Assembly (NCBI RefSeq): GCF_014641595.1
Contig: NZ_BMIA01000001.1
Span: 186,001-250,000, forward strand
Length of the DNA stretch: 64,000 nucleotides
Origin: Dyadobacter endophyticus
Lineage (GTDB): Bacteria > Bacteroidota > Bacteroidia > Cytophagales > Spirosomataceae
Direction of reading: 5' to 3'
The translations under genes were made by a program, and so were the position numbers. The notes below the pieces were generated by a model. That model made no database searches, was not told the DNA's origin, and worked only from the letters and a program-made list of their open reading frames with translations. The first letter of the stretch is position 1; every line of letters starts with the position of its first letter. Below, one piece after another: positions 24,244 to 32,971 of this stretch.

Positions 24244-25089
24244 ATGAAAAAGCTACTATTTCTCGCATTACTGACTGGTTTCTTTGCATGTTCAAAGTCA
24301 GGCACTGATCCGGATGGTTCAGGCGACCCTGATCCCGAACCGATTGGGGAACAAACGGGCCCTGGCAAAGGAGAACCGGGAATCGTGGGCATGTCGGGCA
24401 TTGAGGCCTGGGACAAACTTACCTCAGCGGAAAGAAACCGGGTAAAAGGATGGAACGCCATATTCATGCACCAGTCGGTCGGTGGTGACCTGGAAGACGG
24501 GGCCGAAGCCAACGGATTCAAGTTTGAATATTTCGATCTAGCCTCTGCGCCAAAAGGTCCGTCTGGAAACGTGTTCAGCGTGTCTAATGGTGATCCAATG
24601 GGTAAGATGGCAGAGTTCAAAAAGAATGTAATCGCCCACCAGGCGAGTGTCAAGATTGCCATTTTCAAATTCGGGTACGCAGACATCAGCGATACCAACA
24701 AGGAGGATATAAAAACAGCATACAAAAAGATGATAGACGAACTGCGTACACAGGTTACCGGTATCCGTTTCGTCCATATCACTCCGCCGCTCATTTACAT
24801 CGTAACAAGGGACGACGGCAATGCAGCCAAAATGAATGTCGCCCAGTGGATGAAAGACACTTTTAAGGACAAGGATGTAATCTACGAATTACAGCAGATC
24901 GAATCAAACAACGGCACCTGCAAGTTGGGCAATGTGCTCAGGATCTGTGACGAAAACCGGTCTACGGCAGGTTGTTCCAGCAAAAATCAGGGCGTGGACG
25001 CAGCAGAAGGGCAGGGACACCTTTGTGAAAAAGCCGCGGTGCGAATCAGCAAGGCATTTTTAATGAGTATTTACAATGCAGGTAAATAA
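24244..25089 (+). CDS. SGNH/GDSL hydrolase-like lipoprotein
   Basis: 281 residues. The lipobox FFAC places Cys at 16, followed by an acidic, Pro/Gly-rich linker (about 20-47). The body has an SGNH-like arrangement: IFMHQSVGGD (possible nucleophile Ser), a FKFGYADIS strand, and GHLCEKAA near the end with a His that could complete the triad. It may be a surface esterase, for example a carbohydrate deacetylase, but the block I motif differs from classical GDSL, so activity is uncertain. The stop at 25089 is directly followed by the next lipoprotein gene. Confidence 0.65.
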   Translation: MKKLLFLALLTGFFACSKSGTDPDGSGDPDPEPIGEQTGPGKGEPGIVGMSGIEAWDKLTSAERNRVKGWNAIFMHQSVGGDLEDGAEANGFKFEYFDLASAPKGPSGNVFSVSNGDPMGKMAEFKKNVIAHQASVKIAIFKFGYADISDTNKEDIKTAYKKMIDELRTQVTGIRFVHITPPLIYIVTRDDGNAAKMNVAQWMKDTFKDKDVIYELQQIESNNGTCKLGNVLRICDENRSTAGCSSKNQGVDAAEGQGHLCEKAAVRISKAFLMSIYNAGK

Positions 25090-25090
25090 A

Positions 25091-25579
25091 ATGAACATGA
25101 AAAAGCTACTCTCTTATCTGATACTTTCCGGAATAGTTTTCCTGAACATGGGCGCCGGGTGCGGCGATAAAAGTGAAGATCCTGCACCTGATGAAAAATA
25201 TATTAAGCTCCTTGTCGGCGGACGTTGGGATGTGTATAAAACCTATTCTGAATCGGAAAGTGACAAAGTAACCCTTACCATTAAAGACGGGGCTCTGGGC
25301 TATAAGTTCTATGCCGACGGGACTATGGATGGCTGCCACAAACAAACCTGTGCGAAACAGGGCCGATGGAGCTATAAGGTTAAGAACGCGGCTGCGGGAA
25401 CCGGGGAGTTAACGTTCTTCAACGACAATAAGGACATAGCCTCCGTGTACGGTGAGAAAACTGTCGGGCACTTGGAAATAATTGACGATAACGAATTTGG
25501 CTGGGTGATTACCGGTAATCCATACGTTGGAAGCTCTGACTATAAAGTACTAAGATGGTGGATGAAAAGAAAGCCATGA
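25091..25579 (+). CDS. Lipocalin-like lipoprotein
   Basis: About 162 residues. Two nearby ATGs (25091 and 25097) both give the lipoprotein signal LLSYLILSGIVFLNMGAGC. The mature part reads GGRWDVYKTYSESESDK and ends in RWWMKRK, a lipocalin-like beta-barrel pattern similar in style to the first gene of the run. One base separates it from the stop of the preceding gene, so the two are almost certainly co-transcribed. Confidence 0.7.
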   Translation: MNMKKLLSYLILSGIVFLNMGAGCGDKSEDPAPDEKYIKLLVGGRWDVYKTYSESESDKVTLTIKDGALGYKFYADGTMDGCHKQTCAKQGRWSYKVKNAAAGTGELTFFNDNKDIASVYGEKTVGHLEIIDDNEFGWVITGNPYVGSSDYKVLRWWMKRKP

Positions 25580-25669
25580 TGCAATATTGCTGTTAGTGCA
25601 ATTTTACCTGTAAATCAAGCGGTAACAACATTCTGCCTACTAATCCGATTACATTTTAAAACCAACATC

Positions 25670-26371
25670 ATGAAAACCTTAGCCAAGGCGTATGGAAGAT
25701 CCATGTCCATAGCTGCCATTTTATGCGTGATTATCTTTACCGCCGGCCTATTTTCCTGCTCCAAAAGCAACGAGCCCATAGCGGAAAATCCGCTGGAAAA
25801 TAGCTATTGGTATGGCCGGTTCCATTATTCCTCGGGCACGCTGGAACGTGTCATGTGCCTGTACCTGAAAGAAAGTGATCGCTTTGAATGGCATGACGCC
25901 TCAGGCATGTATACCGGTAGCTGGAAGCTAACCGATGGTAAGCTGACTATCATTTTTGATCTCAACAAACACGAAACAACGTTTATTGTTTCTGACAAAA
26001 AACTGACAGGCCAAGCGAACGTGAATCACAACGACTGGGCCATTCTGGAACTTAGCAAGATTGAAAAGTACCCCGTAAAACTGAGTGATTCAAAGTGGTT
26101 CGACCCTTACTCCTGGCTGCTCACATTTACCAACGACCGCCTGGTGTTTTATTATGCGGGAATACCGACCGTCATCGGCGGTGGTGGGAATTACACACTC
26201 AACGGCCCAATTCTGACAATCAGCAATGGGAACTTCGAAGGCAAGGATAGTGCAGGTCTGTTCGGCGTGTTCAGAGATGAAAGCCTGATGGCCGCCAATA
26301 TCATGTCGGCACCGGGGCTGGGAAGTGTCCCGACTCGCATCAGCGCCGCTGCCTCATTTGCCAGGCAATAA
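25670..26371 (+). CDS. Lipoprotein of unknown function, beta-rich
   Basis: 233 residues with a long N-terminal signal (SIAAILCVIIFTAGLFSC, Cys about 30). Two similar beta-rich halves can be recognised by their openings (SYWYGRFHYSSGTLE and SKWFDPYSWLLTFTND), each with short Gly-Trp-strand turns as in lipocalin-like folds. No named family is recognised. It is the fourth gene of the exported-protein run. Confidence 0.65.
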   Translation: MKTLAKAYGRSMSIAAILCVIIFTAGLFSCSKSNEPIAENPLENSYWYGRFHYSSGTLERVMCLYLKESDRFEWHDASGMYTGSWKLTDGKLTIIFDLNKHETTFIVSDKKLTGQANVNHNDWAILELSKIEKYPVKLSDSKWFDPYSWLLTFTNDRLVFYYAGIPTVIGGGGNYTLNGPILTISNGNFEGKDSAGLFGVFRDESLMAANIMSAPGLGSVPTRISAAASFARQ

Positions 26372-26399
26372 TTTGTTTTAACCCGATATCAACCAAACC

Positions 26400-27953
26400 A
26401 TGAAATACCTGGGACGTTTATTTTTTTGGGTGTTGTTTCTACCCCTGTTGGCTTGCCAGAAGCAAGAGGTTGCTACCGACGAGTGCAATGCCGCCCCCAC
26501 TGCCTGCGGATGCCCCGAAGCACCGGCGAGTTGCGAAACTGAAATTAAAAACCCCGGAGCATTGAGCGGCAAGGTTTACGTCTCCCCTTCGGGCAACGAC
26601 AACAACGACGGTAGCGAAAGCAAACCATTTAAAACCATCCAAAAAGCTGCCGACAGCGCCGACCCTTCAAAGGGAATTGAAATCATTTTGCGAGACGGAA
26701 CCTACGAAAGCAGGGAAATAAAATTTCGCACATCCAATGTGTACATGCATTCCTTTCCGGGGGAGTGGGCCGTGATCAGGGCAGTTACCAACGTGGAAGA
26801 CATTGCCAGTTGCATCTGGTTCCGAGAACCCGGCACAGCCAATGTAACTCTTGAGAATCTGGAAATTACAGGGGGATTCTACTACGGCATCAAGTTTGAA
26901 AGCGACTGGGACGATGACCGGAGCGTTTCGTATGCCAACAAAAAAGGGATATCCAATGTCAGGATACTAAGTTGTAAAATTCACGATACAGGTCGCGATT
27001 GTATCAAGATCACCCCCGGTTGCAAGGATATCCAGATTCTTAACTGCGAAATTTATAAATCGGGTGTTGGTCCAGCGAACATAGAGGCCCAAAATGCCGA
27101 AGGTATTGACAATGTAAATGCTGACCGGATGGTTGTCAAAAACTGCTATTTCCACGACATTGCCACCAATGCACTTTATGCCAAAGGGGGAGCAAAGGAT
27201 TGCGTTTTTGAGCAAAACCTGATCATGAATTGTGGCGAGGGCGGTCTGCTTGCAGGCTACCTGGATACAGACAGCGAGTGGTTCAATACAACGACTAATC
27301 CAAATTATTACGAAAGCATCGACATCATCATCCGAAACAATATCGTAGTCAATACCAAACGCGAAGGCATTGGGTTATATGCCGCCTCCGGAGCGCAGGT
27401 TTACAACAATACGATTGTCAATGCGGCCACCGATGAAGGTAGTTCTGCGCTGATCATCTCCCGGGGTGAAATTTACGGTACCCCGGGCGGCGACCGGCAC
27501 CCAGTTTGCAAAGACCTGAAAATAGCAAACAACATCTTTATCCAGTCTGCGTCTGCGAAGGGCTCCATGGCCCGGCTTCGTCTTAAGCCAACCGGAACCA
27601 ACGATATTGGGAATAACTTCTATTACCGGCAAGGGGGCCTTACTTATCGGATCGACAGAGGCGAGGATGATTACGAAGAATTTGAGGGTTTTTCACTCTG
27701 GAAATCTAAATCCGGCTTCGACTCCAATAGCTCCAACGTTGATCCTAGGCTAAATACACAGTATCATTTGTCCGGCGGCAGTCCGTGTATCGGAAAGGGC
27801 AAATCGCTGGGGAATCTCGTGGAAAAGGATTATGACGGAGCCGACAGAGGGAGTATACTGGATATCGGTGCGGATCAGCTGAATAACGGCAATGCCTTGA
27901 CAATCCCTCCAACCGCACTACCTGTCGGAACAAAAGGTACGGGTGGGAACTAA
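26400..27953 (+). CDS. Right-handed parallel beta-helix lipoprotein (polysaccharide lyase-like)
   Basis: 517 residues. Lipobox LLAC (Cys19), then a Cys-rich spacer, then the typical DUF1565-type opening VYVSPSGNDNNDGSESKPFK and a series of beta-helix coils (VTLENLEITGGFYYGIKF, VRILSCKIHDTGRDCIKI, IQILNCEIYKSGVGP, VVKNCYFHDIATNALYAKGG). The C-terminus has the closing YDGADRGSILDIGADQL common in these proteins. Relatives include pectate and chondroitin lyases and other glycan-active proteins; no catalytic residue can be fixed. It is the last and largest of the exported-protein run. Confidence 0.82.
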   Translation: MKYLGRLFFWVLFLPLLACQKQEVATDECNAAPTACGCPEAPASCETEIKNPGALSGKVYVSPSGNDNNDGSESKPFKTIQKAADSADPSKGIEIILRDGTYESREIKFRTSNVYMHSFPGEWAVIRAVTNVEDIASCIWFREPGTANVTLENLEITGGFYYGIKFESDWDDDRSVSYANKKGISNVRILSCKIHDTGRDCIKITPGCKDIQILNCEIYKSGVGPANIEAQNAEGIDNVNADRMVVKNCYFHDIATNALYAKGGAKDCVFEQNLIMNCGEGGLLAGYLDTDSEWFNTTTNPNYYESIDIIIRNNIVVNTKREGIGLYAASGAQVYNNTIVNAATDEGSSALIISRGEIYGTPGGDRHPVCKDLKIANNIFIQSASAKGSMARLRLKPTGTNDIGNNFYYRQGGLTYRIDRGEDDYEEFEGFSLWKSKSGFDSNSSNVDPRLNTQYHLSGGSPCIGKGKSLGNLVEKDYDGADRGSILDIGADQLNNGNALTIPPTALPVGTKGTGGN

Positions 27954-28050
27954 ACCCGTTAAATGTCTTGATGGTCAACATAATACCAATTAATATCACC
28001 GTACTCCAATAAAAACTAGTGTGCACGTACAAACACCTTTGGCAAGCATA

Positions 28051-28092
28051 GCCTACAAGAGGTGACCGGTTCGAGACCGTTTAGCTCCACCA
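28051..28092 (+). other. tRNA 3'-end-like fragment (possible attachment-site remnant)
   Basis: The sequence CCGGTTCGAGACCG followed by TTTAGCTCCACCA has the T-loop TTCGA and a 3' acceptor half with ACCA end. The matching 5' acceptor (GGAGCTA) and anticodon arm are absent upstream, and one pair of the T-stem is mismatched, so this is not a working tRNA gene. Such tails are typical scars of integrases that target tRNA genes. It lies at the right edge of a zone of broken genes. Confidence 0.45.
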
Positions 28093-28352
28093 ATATTTTC
28101 ATTTATTTATTTGTTGAGGCAGGTACTAACAAGCAACGTATTCGGGTTTCGTGTATAATCCTGTGCACCAGCTTTATAGGGGCCGTAAGGCGTTTTGCAA
28201 AGGGAGCCCAGCAGCAAATTATTGTCTGAAAATCGGGACACTTACATATCAGTCTTTGGACGATCACGCCATCCAGCGCGTCTAGAAGCCTGGGGGCCGG
28301 GTTTGGCGGCTGACTTCGGGAGGATATGACTCAAAATTACAAGGCAAAAGAT

Positions 28353-28538
28353 TCAGAACTGGCCCGAGCGAAAAGATCGGAAATGAGGAGGGCAGGTTAA
28401 GAATGTTGATGTCAGGAAAAGAAAAATACCCAATGTCGCGCTCCCCGTGATGCTCGTTCCTGTCGTAGCTAAATGTCCATCCAGCTCGCCTTCGAGCACC
28501 TTCTCATACCTCGCTTTTGCAACTGCCAAGGGACTCAT
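28353..28538 (-). pseudogene. Possible IS256-type transposase remnant
   Basis: The minus-strand frame contains ARYEKVLEGELDGHL, which resembles the N-terminal region of IS256-family transposases (LEGEMDxHLGYE). Directly after it the similarity moves to another frame (LDGHLSYDRNEHHGERD), indicating a frameshift. The identification is tentative. The rest of 27954-28617 holds the tRNA-like tail and nothing else recognisable. Confidence 0.35.
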
Positions 28539-28617
28539 TTAGCGCATCACGGCTTTTGAACTGTTCTTAAAAATCATCGGCTAACAGATCCTCTCGTCTA
28601 TAAGCTGTGTTTTTGTT

Positions 28618-28646
28618 AAAAAAAATCGAGATCATTAACCTCGATT
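28618..28646 (-). terminator. Rho-independent terminator after the BlaR1-type gene
   Basis: On the minus strand AATCGAG (28646-28640) pairs with CTCGATT (28630-28624) around a nine-base loop and is followed by a run of U residues (eight A on the plus strand, 28618-28625). It lies 32 bases after the stop of the M56 peptidase gene. Confidence 0.85.
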
Positions 28647-28677
28647 CTTCACTTACACAGTTTTTGAGATAGCGTCT

Positions 28678-30867
28678 TTACAAATCGCCCTTATCCAAAA
28701 ATACGCCACTGCCGTTCATTTTCACTGGTCCGTAATAAAGACCGTGATCGGCTTTGATTTTAAATTTTTCCTTCAATTTTTGTTGTAGTTCAACCGGTTG
28801 TTTGTTTCCGTTGACAACCAGTTCATCTTCGCTGAGGCCGAACCATTCCAGATCTGTCGGTTTGGAAATTACCTTTTCCTGTACCAGCTCCGAGATTACG
28901 CCTCTGACGCGCTCCTGATCGGCAGAAATATCGGCTGGCTCTGGCATTTTTTTTACTCTTGCAGCCCTGTGGACATCAGGACTCGATTTACTGGGTTTGT
29001 ATTCCCACTTTCCATCCATTCCCTTCTCTTTTGCCCAAACAGCCTGATCCGTCTTAGAACCCTGCTCGAAGTCAGCCTTGGAAAATGCTTTGTCCTTCTT
29101 GAATTTTTTATCCTCTTTCCACTCCTTGTCTTTTTGTTTCTCGAATTTGGGATGCTTTTGATTGTCCTTATCTTTTTTGAATTCTTTCTGGCGATTTTTA
29201 TCGATCTTGAATTCTTTGCGAACTTCCCTTCCACCTTTACCATTCCAATCCCGGCCCTCGCCTTTTTCGAGCTTCTTTTTTTCGTAGGCAAAATCACCCG
29301 ACTTTTCAAATTTAGATTTAGCGGAGTCCGTGTCCTTGCTGAATTTAGCCCTGTCCCAGTCCTTGCTTTTTAACTCCCTGATTTCCATTTCCTTTCGGGA
29401 GTAATTATGTGCCCTTTCCATGGAGGCACGCTTGCTTTCACGTGCCGCGTAATACGACTTATCGATTTCTGCCAGGAGTTTTTCGTATTGCCCCAGCTCG
29501 CTTTCCGGAATCTGAGCGTTATTTACTTTAAGGGAGACCACCTTGCCGTTTTCGATTTTCACGCGATACATATTATCCTTATCGTCACGTACTTCCATGT
29601 CGCGGTTGGCAGGGTCTTCATTGGTATAAAAAAACCTGAAACTTTGAAACTTCCAGCTCGTATCAACTGGGATTTCCTCTAAAATATCCTGTGCAACACC
29701 AACATTCCCAGACCTTTCAGTCAAACGCTCTTTTCCGTTAAAACCTTCTTGTTTTGTGGATGTATGTTCCTGCGAAACAACCTGAGTCACTTCATGGCGC
29801 TTGACCTTTTGAGATGCAACAGCTTTAAGCAGCGGCTCCGGATTTGGGATGTAGGAAAAGGCCGAAACAATCAGCAGTCCTGCAAGCAAAACGATTTTTT
29901 CCATCTTGTTCAGTCGTTTATTTTCATGGTTGATAATTCTCTTTAAACGGTTTACCAATTGATTGCTGCCAAGCCCGAGAACCAGATCAGACCTCGCTGG
30001 TTGCTGGGAATGGAAGGCAAGCAAAGCTTCCAGGTAGTTGCTTTTGACGGTTGTATTGGTAAGTACAATATCGTCGCAACAAGTTTCTCTCTCTTCCTTT
30101 ATCAGAGAAGACAACCAAAGCAATCCCGGATTAAAAAAGAAGACCGTTTCCAGCAAACTCTGTAAAAGGTTGACCAGATAATCTCTTCGCTTTATGTGAG
30201 CCAGTTCATGGATGAGTATGGTCTCAATCTGTTCGGCAGGAAGTTGAAAAATCAGACCAATGGGAATCAGAATTACTGGTTTGAAGTGTCCGACCGTGAC
30301 CGGGACCTTTACCAACTCAGATTGCAGTAGGCTGATTGATTGGTAGATACCAAGTTTTTGAGTGTAATTCCCCATTCTCTCCTTCCATTCTCTGCTAACC
30401 TGGTGCACTTTGTAAAAGCGTATCCGGTGCACATAGAACAGTCCGCTGATCAATCCCAGGCTTTTGAGCGCAAAACAAAGAAACCAAACCGTAAATATCC
30501 ACCCCGCGTTTTGGTTGATAAAGGCGTTCAGATGAACCAGGACGTCGATGTCCCTGCGGACAAATGCACTCTCGGATGACGAAAAAACGGTTAACGTTAT
30601 ACGATCCGGAATGCTGGTGACCATATTCACCCGATCAAACGATCCGCTTTCCTGATAAAAAACAAAACCGGTAATCAGGACAAAAATGATCAAACAACCA
30701 CACAGCAAATGGTAGCGAAGATGTGAAGACGATTTTTGAGCACAAACGAGAATTGCACCGGCCAACACAGCAGCAATTAGACCAATCCATAATGAATGGA
30801 TCAGCGTCCAGCAGATGACCCGGATGTGTTCATCTTCAAAAATTCCTGGAAGCAGGGATGCATTCAT
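28678..30867 (-). CDS. BlaR1/MecR1-type M56 metallopeptidase sensor
   Basis: 729 residues. Membrane helices lie at about 17-42, 52-71 and 121-147, with another near 325-343. The zinc protease site HELAH is at 220-224 and the third-ligand region ERETCCDD at 259-266, as in M56 antirepressor proteases that cut BlaI-type repressors. The C-terminal half is not a penicillin-binding domain. Instead it has a long Lys/Glu/Asp-rich stretch (about 470-640, rich in KFEK, KEFK and KKDK units) and a final small domain. The sensed signal is therefore unlikely to be a beta-lactam bound to a PBP domain. The gene follows the BlaI gene by six bases. Confidence 0.9.
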   Translation of the reverse strand: MNASLLPGIFEDEHIRVICWTLIHSLWIGLIAAVLAGAILVCAQKSSSHLRYHLLCGCLIIFVLITGFVFYQESGSFDRVNMVTSIPDRITLTVFSSSESAFVRRDIDVLVHLNAFINQNAGWIFTVWFLCFALKSLGLISGLFYVHRIRFYKVHQVSREWKERMGNYTQKLGIYQSISLLQSELVKVPVTVGHFKPVILIPIGLIFQLPAEQIETILIHELAHIKRRDYLVNLLQSLLETVFFFNPGLLWLSSLIKEERETCCDDIVLTNTTVKSNYLEALLAFHSQQPARSDLVLGLGSNQLVNRLKRIINHENKRLNKMEKIVLLAGLLIVSAFSYIPNPEPLLKAVASQKVKRHEVTQVVSQEHTSTKQEGFNGKERLTERSGNVGVAQDILEEIPVDTSWKFQSFRFFYTNEDPANRDMEVRDDKDNMYRVKIENGKVVSLKVNNAQIPESELGQYEKLLAEIDKSYYAARESKRASMERAHNYSRKEMEIRELKSKDWDRAKFSKDTDSAKSKFEKSGDFAYEKKKLEKGEGRDWNGKGGREVRKEFKIDKNRQKEFKKDKDNQKHPKFEKQKDKEWKEDKKFKKDKAFSKADFEQGSKTDQAVWAKEKGMDGKWEYKPSKSSPDVHRAARVKKMPEPADISADQERVRGVISELVQEKVISKPTDLEWFGLSEDELVVNGNKQPVELQQKLKEKFKIKADHGLYYGPVKMNGSGVFLDKGDL

Positions 30868-30873
30868 GTTTCG

Positions 30874-31275
30874 CTATTTTTCATCTATCTTTTTAATCAA
30901 TTCCCTGAAAGCCTCCATTTCCTGGTCAGACATCTTTTTGTTGCCGAGCAACTGCATCATCAAATTACTGGCAGAACCATTGAATATGGTATCCACTACC
31001 CGGTCAAGAAGCAGGCTTTTCGTTTTGGATTCTTCCTGTGCAGCCCAGTAAATATGCTTCATCTGGCTTTCGTCCTTTTTCAAAAAACCCTTTTCTACCA
31101 TGATCTGCATCAGCTTCAAGGTCGACATATAAATGACCTGCCGCGTATGTTGGTTCAAGTGGTCATTTACAAAGCGTGCCGTTGACGGACCGAATTCCCA
31201 CAACACTTGAAGGATTTCGAGCTCCGACCTGGTCGGCTCCTGATTGGTGTCTTTTTGCTGGTTTTTATCTTTCAT
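30874..31275 (-). CDS. BlaI/MecI/CopY-family repressor
   Basis: 133 residues, the usual size. Winged helix at about 12-80 (PTRSELEILQVLWEFGPSTA, VIYMSTLKLMQIMVEKGFLK) and a C-terminal dimer part (about 90-133). The family represses divergent target genes until an M56 partner cleaves it. Three copies of a palindrome lie just upstream of its own start, towards the serine hydrolase gene. A TATGTTTG box (31287-31280, minus strand), which fits the Bacteroidota -7 consensus, lies inside the first palindrome and only five bases before the ATG, hinting at a very short or absent leader. Confidence 0.93.
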   Translation of the reverse strand: MKDKNQQKDTNQEPTRSELEILQVLWEFGPSTARFVNDHLNQHTRQVIYMSTLKLMQIMVEKGFLKKDESQMKHIYWAAQEESKTKSLLLDRVVDTIFNGSASNLMMQLLGNKKMSDQEMEAFRELIKKIDEK

Positions 31276-31281
31276 GTTTCA

Positions 31282-31305
31282 AACATAAGAAAAGTTTCTT
31301 AGAAA
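31282..31305. promoter_or_regulatory. BlaI-type operator, site 1 (imperfect)
   Basis: AACATAAGAAAAGTTTCTTA followed by GAAA: the left half is canonical and the right half lacks the final ATGTT. It overlaps the -7-like box of the BlaI gene, so binding would block self-transcription. Confidence 0.7.
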
Positions 31306-31328
31306 ACATAAGAAATATTTCTTATGTT
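31305..31328. promoter_or_regulatory. BlaI-type operator, site 2 (perfect)
   Basis: AACATAAGAAAT is followed directly by its exact complement ATTTCTTATGTT, a perfect 24-base palindrome. It abuts site 1 with 23 bases centre to centre, about two helical turns, allowing two dimers on one face. Confidence 0.85.
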
Positions 31329-31376
31329 AAATATTTTTTGATAATATTGTCCGGTGCCCTGTAAATCAATGCACTG

Positions 31377-31400
31377 AACATAAGAAATATTTCTTACTAG
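31377..31400. promoter_or_regulatory. BlaI-type operator, site 3
   Basis: AACATAAGAAATATTTCTTA followed by CTAG: 20 of 24 bases are identical to site 2. It ends 29 bases before the start of the serine hydrolase gene and probably represses that promoter. Confidence 0.8.
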
Positions 31401-31429
31401 CGGTAAAAAATAATACACTTATTAGATCC

Positions 31430-32971
31430 ATGAAAAGAAAAACTGTTTATCCGGGAGTCCTGACCAGCTTAATGGTCCTTTTAACAATCGCATCGTTCGG
31501 TCAGCAACTTGCCCCTGTAGGGCAAAGGGTAGCCAAAATTGACTCATTTCTCACCTTGATGGCACACCACAAACTATTTAACGGGAGTATATTGGTTGCA
31601 GAAAAAGGAGAGATCGTTTACAAAAAATCATTTGGCTATGCGGATAGGGGCCGCCGCATCAATCACTCAGAGAACACTCCATTCAACCTGGCTTCTTTAT
31701 CAAAACCATTTACTTCCCTTGCTATTTTACAGCTGATCCAGAAAGGAAAACTCAAATTGGACGATTTTGTTACATCCCACCTGCCCGATTTTTCATACAA
31801 ACAAATAAGCATCCGGCACCTGTTAAACCAAGCCTCGGGACTGCCTGGTTTGGAAAGAAGTGAAAGAGAATACATTAAAAGCCACCCTGGCGAAATCGTT
31901 GCCAATGAAACGGTCTATTCACACCTGGTCGAGTCGAGACAACCATTGTCATTCATCCCCGGGACACAATGGAACTACAACAACATGAATTATCTGATTC
32001 TTGCACTGATTGTGGAAAAAGTAAGCGGTGATGATTTTGCCAGTTATATGAAGAAGAACATTTTTGAAGTTGCCGGAATGAAGGGCACCTATATCAGGTC
32101 ACGTGAAATGCCTAATACAACCAGATATAACAGGCCGGTTATGTACGAGTCCGAATTTCGAAATGTTGATTCACTCGATCACAATCGTTACCAGACTTAT
32201 TATCATTTAGGCGGAATTACGGGTTCAAATAACGTCGTGAGCACGATACAAGATCTTTGGTCTTTTGACAAAGCGCTATCTAATGGAAAACTAATCAGCC
32301 CGGAAATGATGGAGATGGCATTTACTCCGCTAACATTGTCAGATGGTAAGGCTTTCAGAATGGGGAGCAGTACACGATCCTATGGATTGGGTTGGAATGT
32401 CTATAACAGTAAAACCGAGCCGGTAGAAAAGTTTGTTTTTCATGACGGCCATATTGTAGGCCTTTCCACGGCCATGCACAAAAACCTTACTTCCGACCAA
32501 ACCATCCTTCTTTACGATAATATGGATAACAACCCGATACAACTGATAATTTCCGTTTCAAATATCATGACGGGCGCCGCACCTTTAAAGATCCGGCAGA
32601 CCCGCTCTCTGGCCAGAATCTATGGAGAAGCACTCGTGAGTAAAGGAATTGATTTCGGAGCAGCGAGATTCAACGAAATGAAGAGTGATACGCTAAATTA
32701 CCATGTAGATGAATCCGAACTGAACCGTCTGGGCTATGATTTTATGAACCAACCCTCCGACAAATTCCTGCCTTTGTCGCTGGAAGTTTTTAAGTTGAAT
32801 ACCGTCATTTACCCCAGAAGTGGCAACACATACGACAGCTACGCAAATGCACTTGAAAAAGCGGGCAAAAAAGAAGAGGCCATTCTTATGTACAAAAAAT
32901 CAATTACACTTTCCCCGGGAAACGAGGATGGTAAAAAAGCGCTCATGAAATTGCTTGAACAAAAAGAGTAG
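31430..32971 (+). CDS. Exported serine hydrolase (PBP/beta-lactamase fold) with TPR-like tail
   Basis: 513 residues. A signal peptide (YPGVLTSLMVLLTIASFGQ) leads a beta-lactamase/PBP-type domain: SLSK (in NLASLSKPFTSLAILQL, about 86-102), Tyr-x-Asn-like WNYNNMNYLILALIVEK, and HDGHIVGLST in the KTG position. Residues about 440-513 form TPR-like helices (NTYDSYANALEKAGKKEEAI, LMYKKSITLSPGNEDGKKAL). Substrates may be peptidoglycan peptides or esters. The gene is divergent from BlaI/BlaR1 and has a BlaI operator 29 bases before its start, so it is the likely controlled target. Confidence 0.9.
   Translation: MKRKTVYPGVLTSLMVLLTIASFGQQLAPVGQRVAKIDSFLTLMAHHKLFNGSILVAEKGEIVYKKSFGYADRGRRINHSENTPFNLASLSKPFTSLAILQLIQKGKLKLDDFVTSHLPDFSYKQISIRHLLNQASGLPGLERSEREYIKSHPGEIVANETVYSHLVESRQPLSFIPGTQWNYNNMNYLILALIVEKVSGDDFASYMKKNIFEVAGMKGTYIRSREMPNTTRYNRPVMYESEFRNVDSLDHNRYQTYYHLGGITGSNNVVSTIQDLWSFDKALSNGKLISPEMMEMAFTPLTLSDGKAFRMGSSTRSYGLGWNVYNSKTEPVEKFVFHDGHIVGLSTAMHKNLTSDQTILLYDNMDNNPIQLIISVSNIMTGAAPLKIRQTRSLARIYGEALVSKGIDFGAARFNEMKSDTLNYHVDESELNRLGYDFMNQPSDKFLPLSLEVFKLNTVIYPRSGNTYDSYANALEKAGKKEEAILMYKKSITLSPGNEDGKKALMKLLEQKE

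Noticed and set aside
28018..28092. A complete tRNA gene
   Set aside because: The 5' acceptor strand and a proper anticodon arm are missing, and one T-stem pair does not form.
31380..31430. A sigma-70-like promoter with a -35 element for the serine hydrolase gene
   Set aside because: No convincing TAnnTTTG box with a -33 TTG was found; only the operator is clear.
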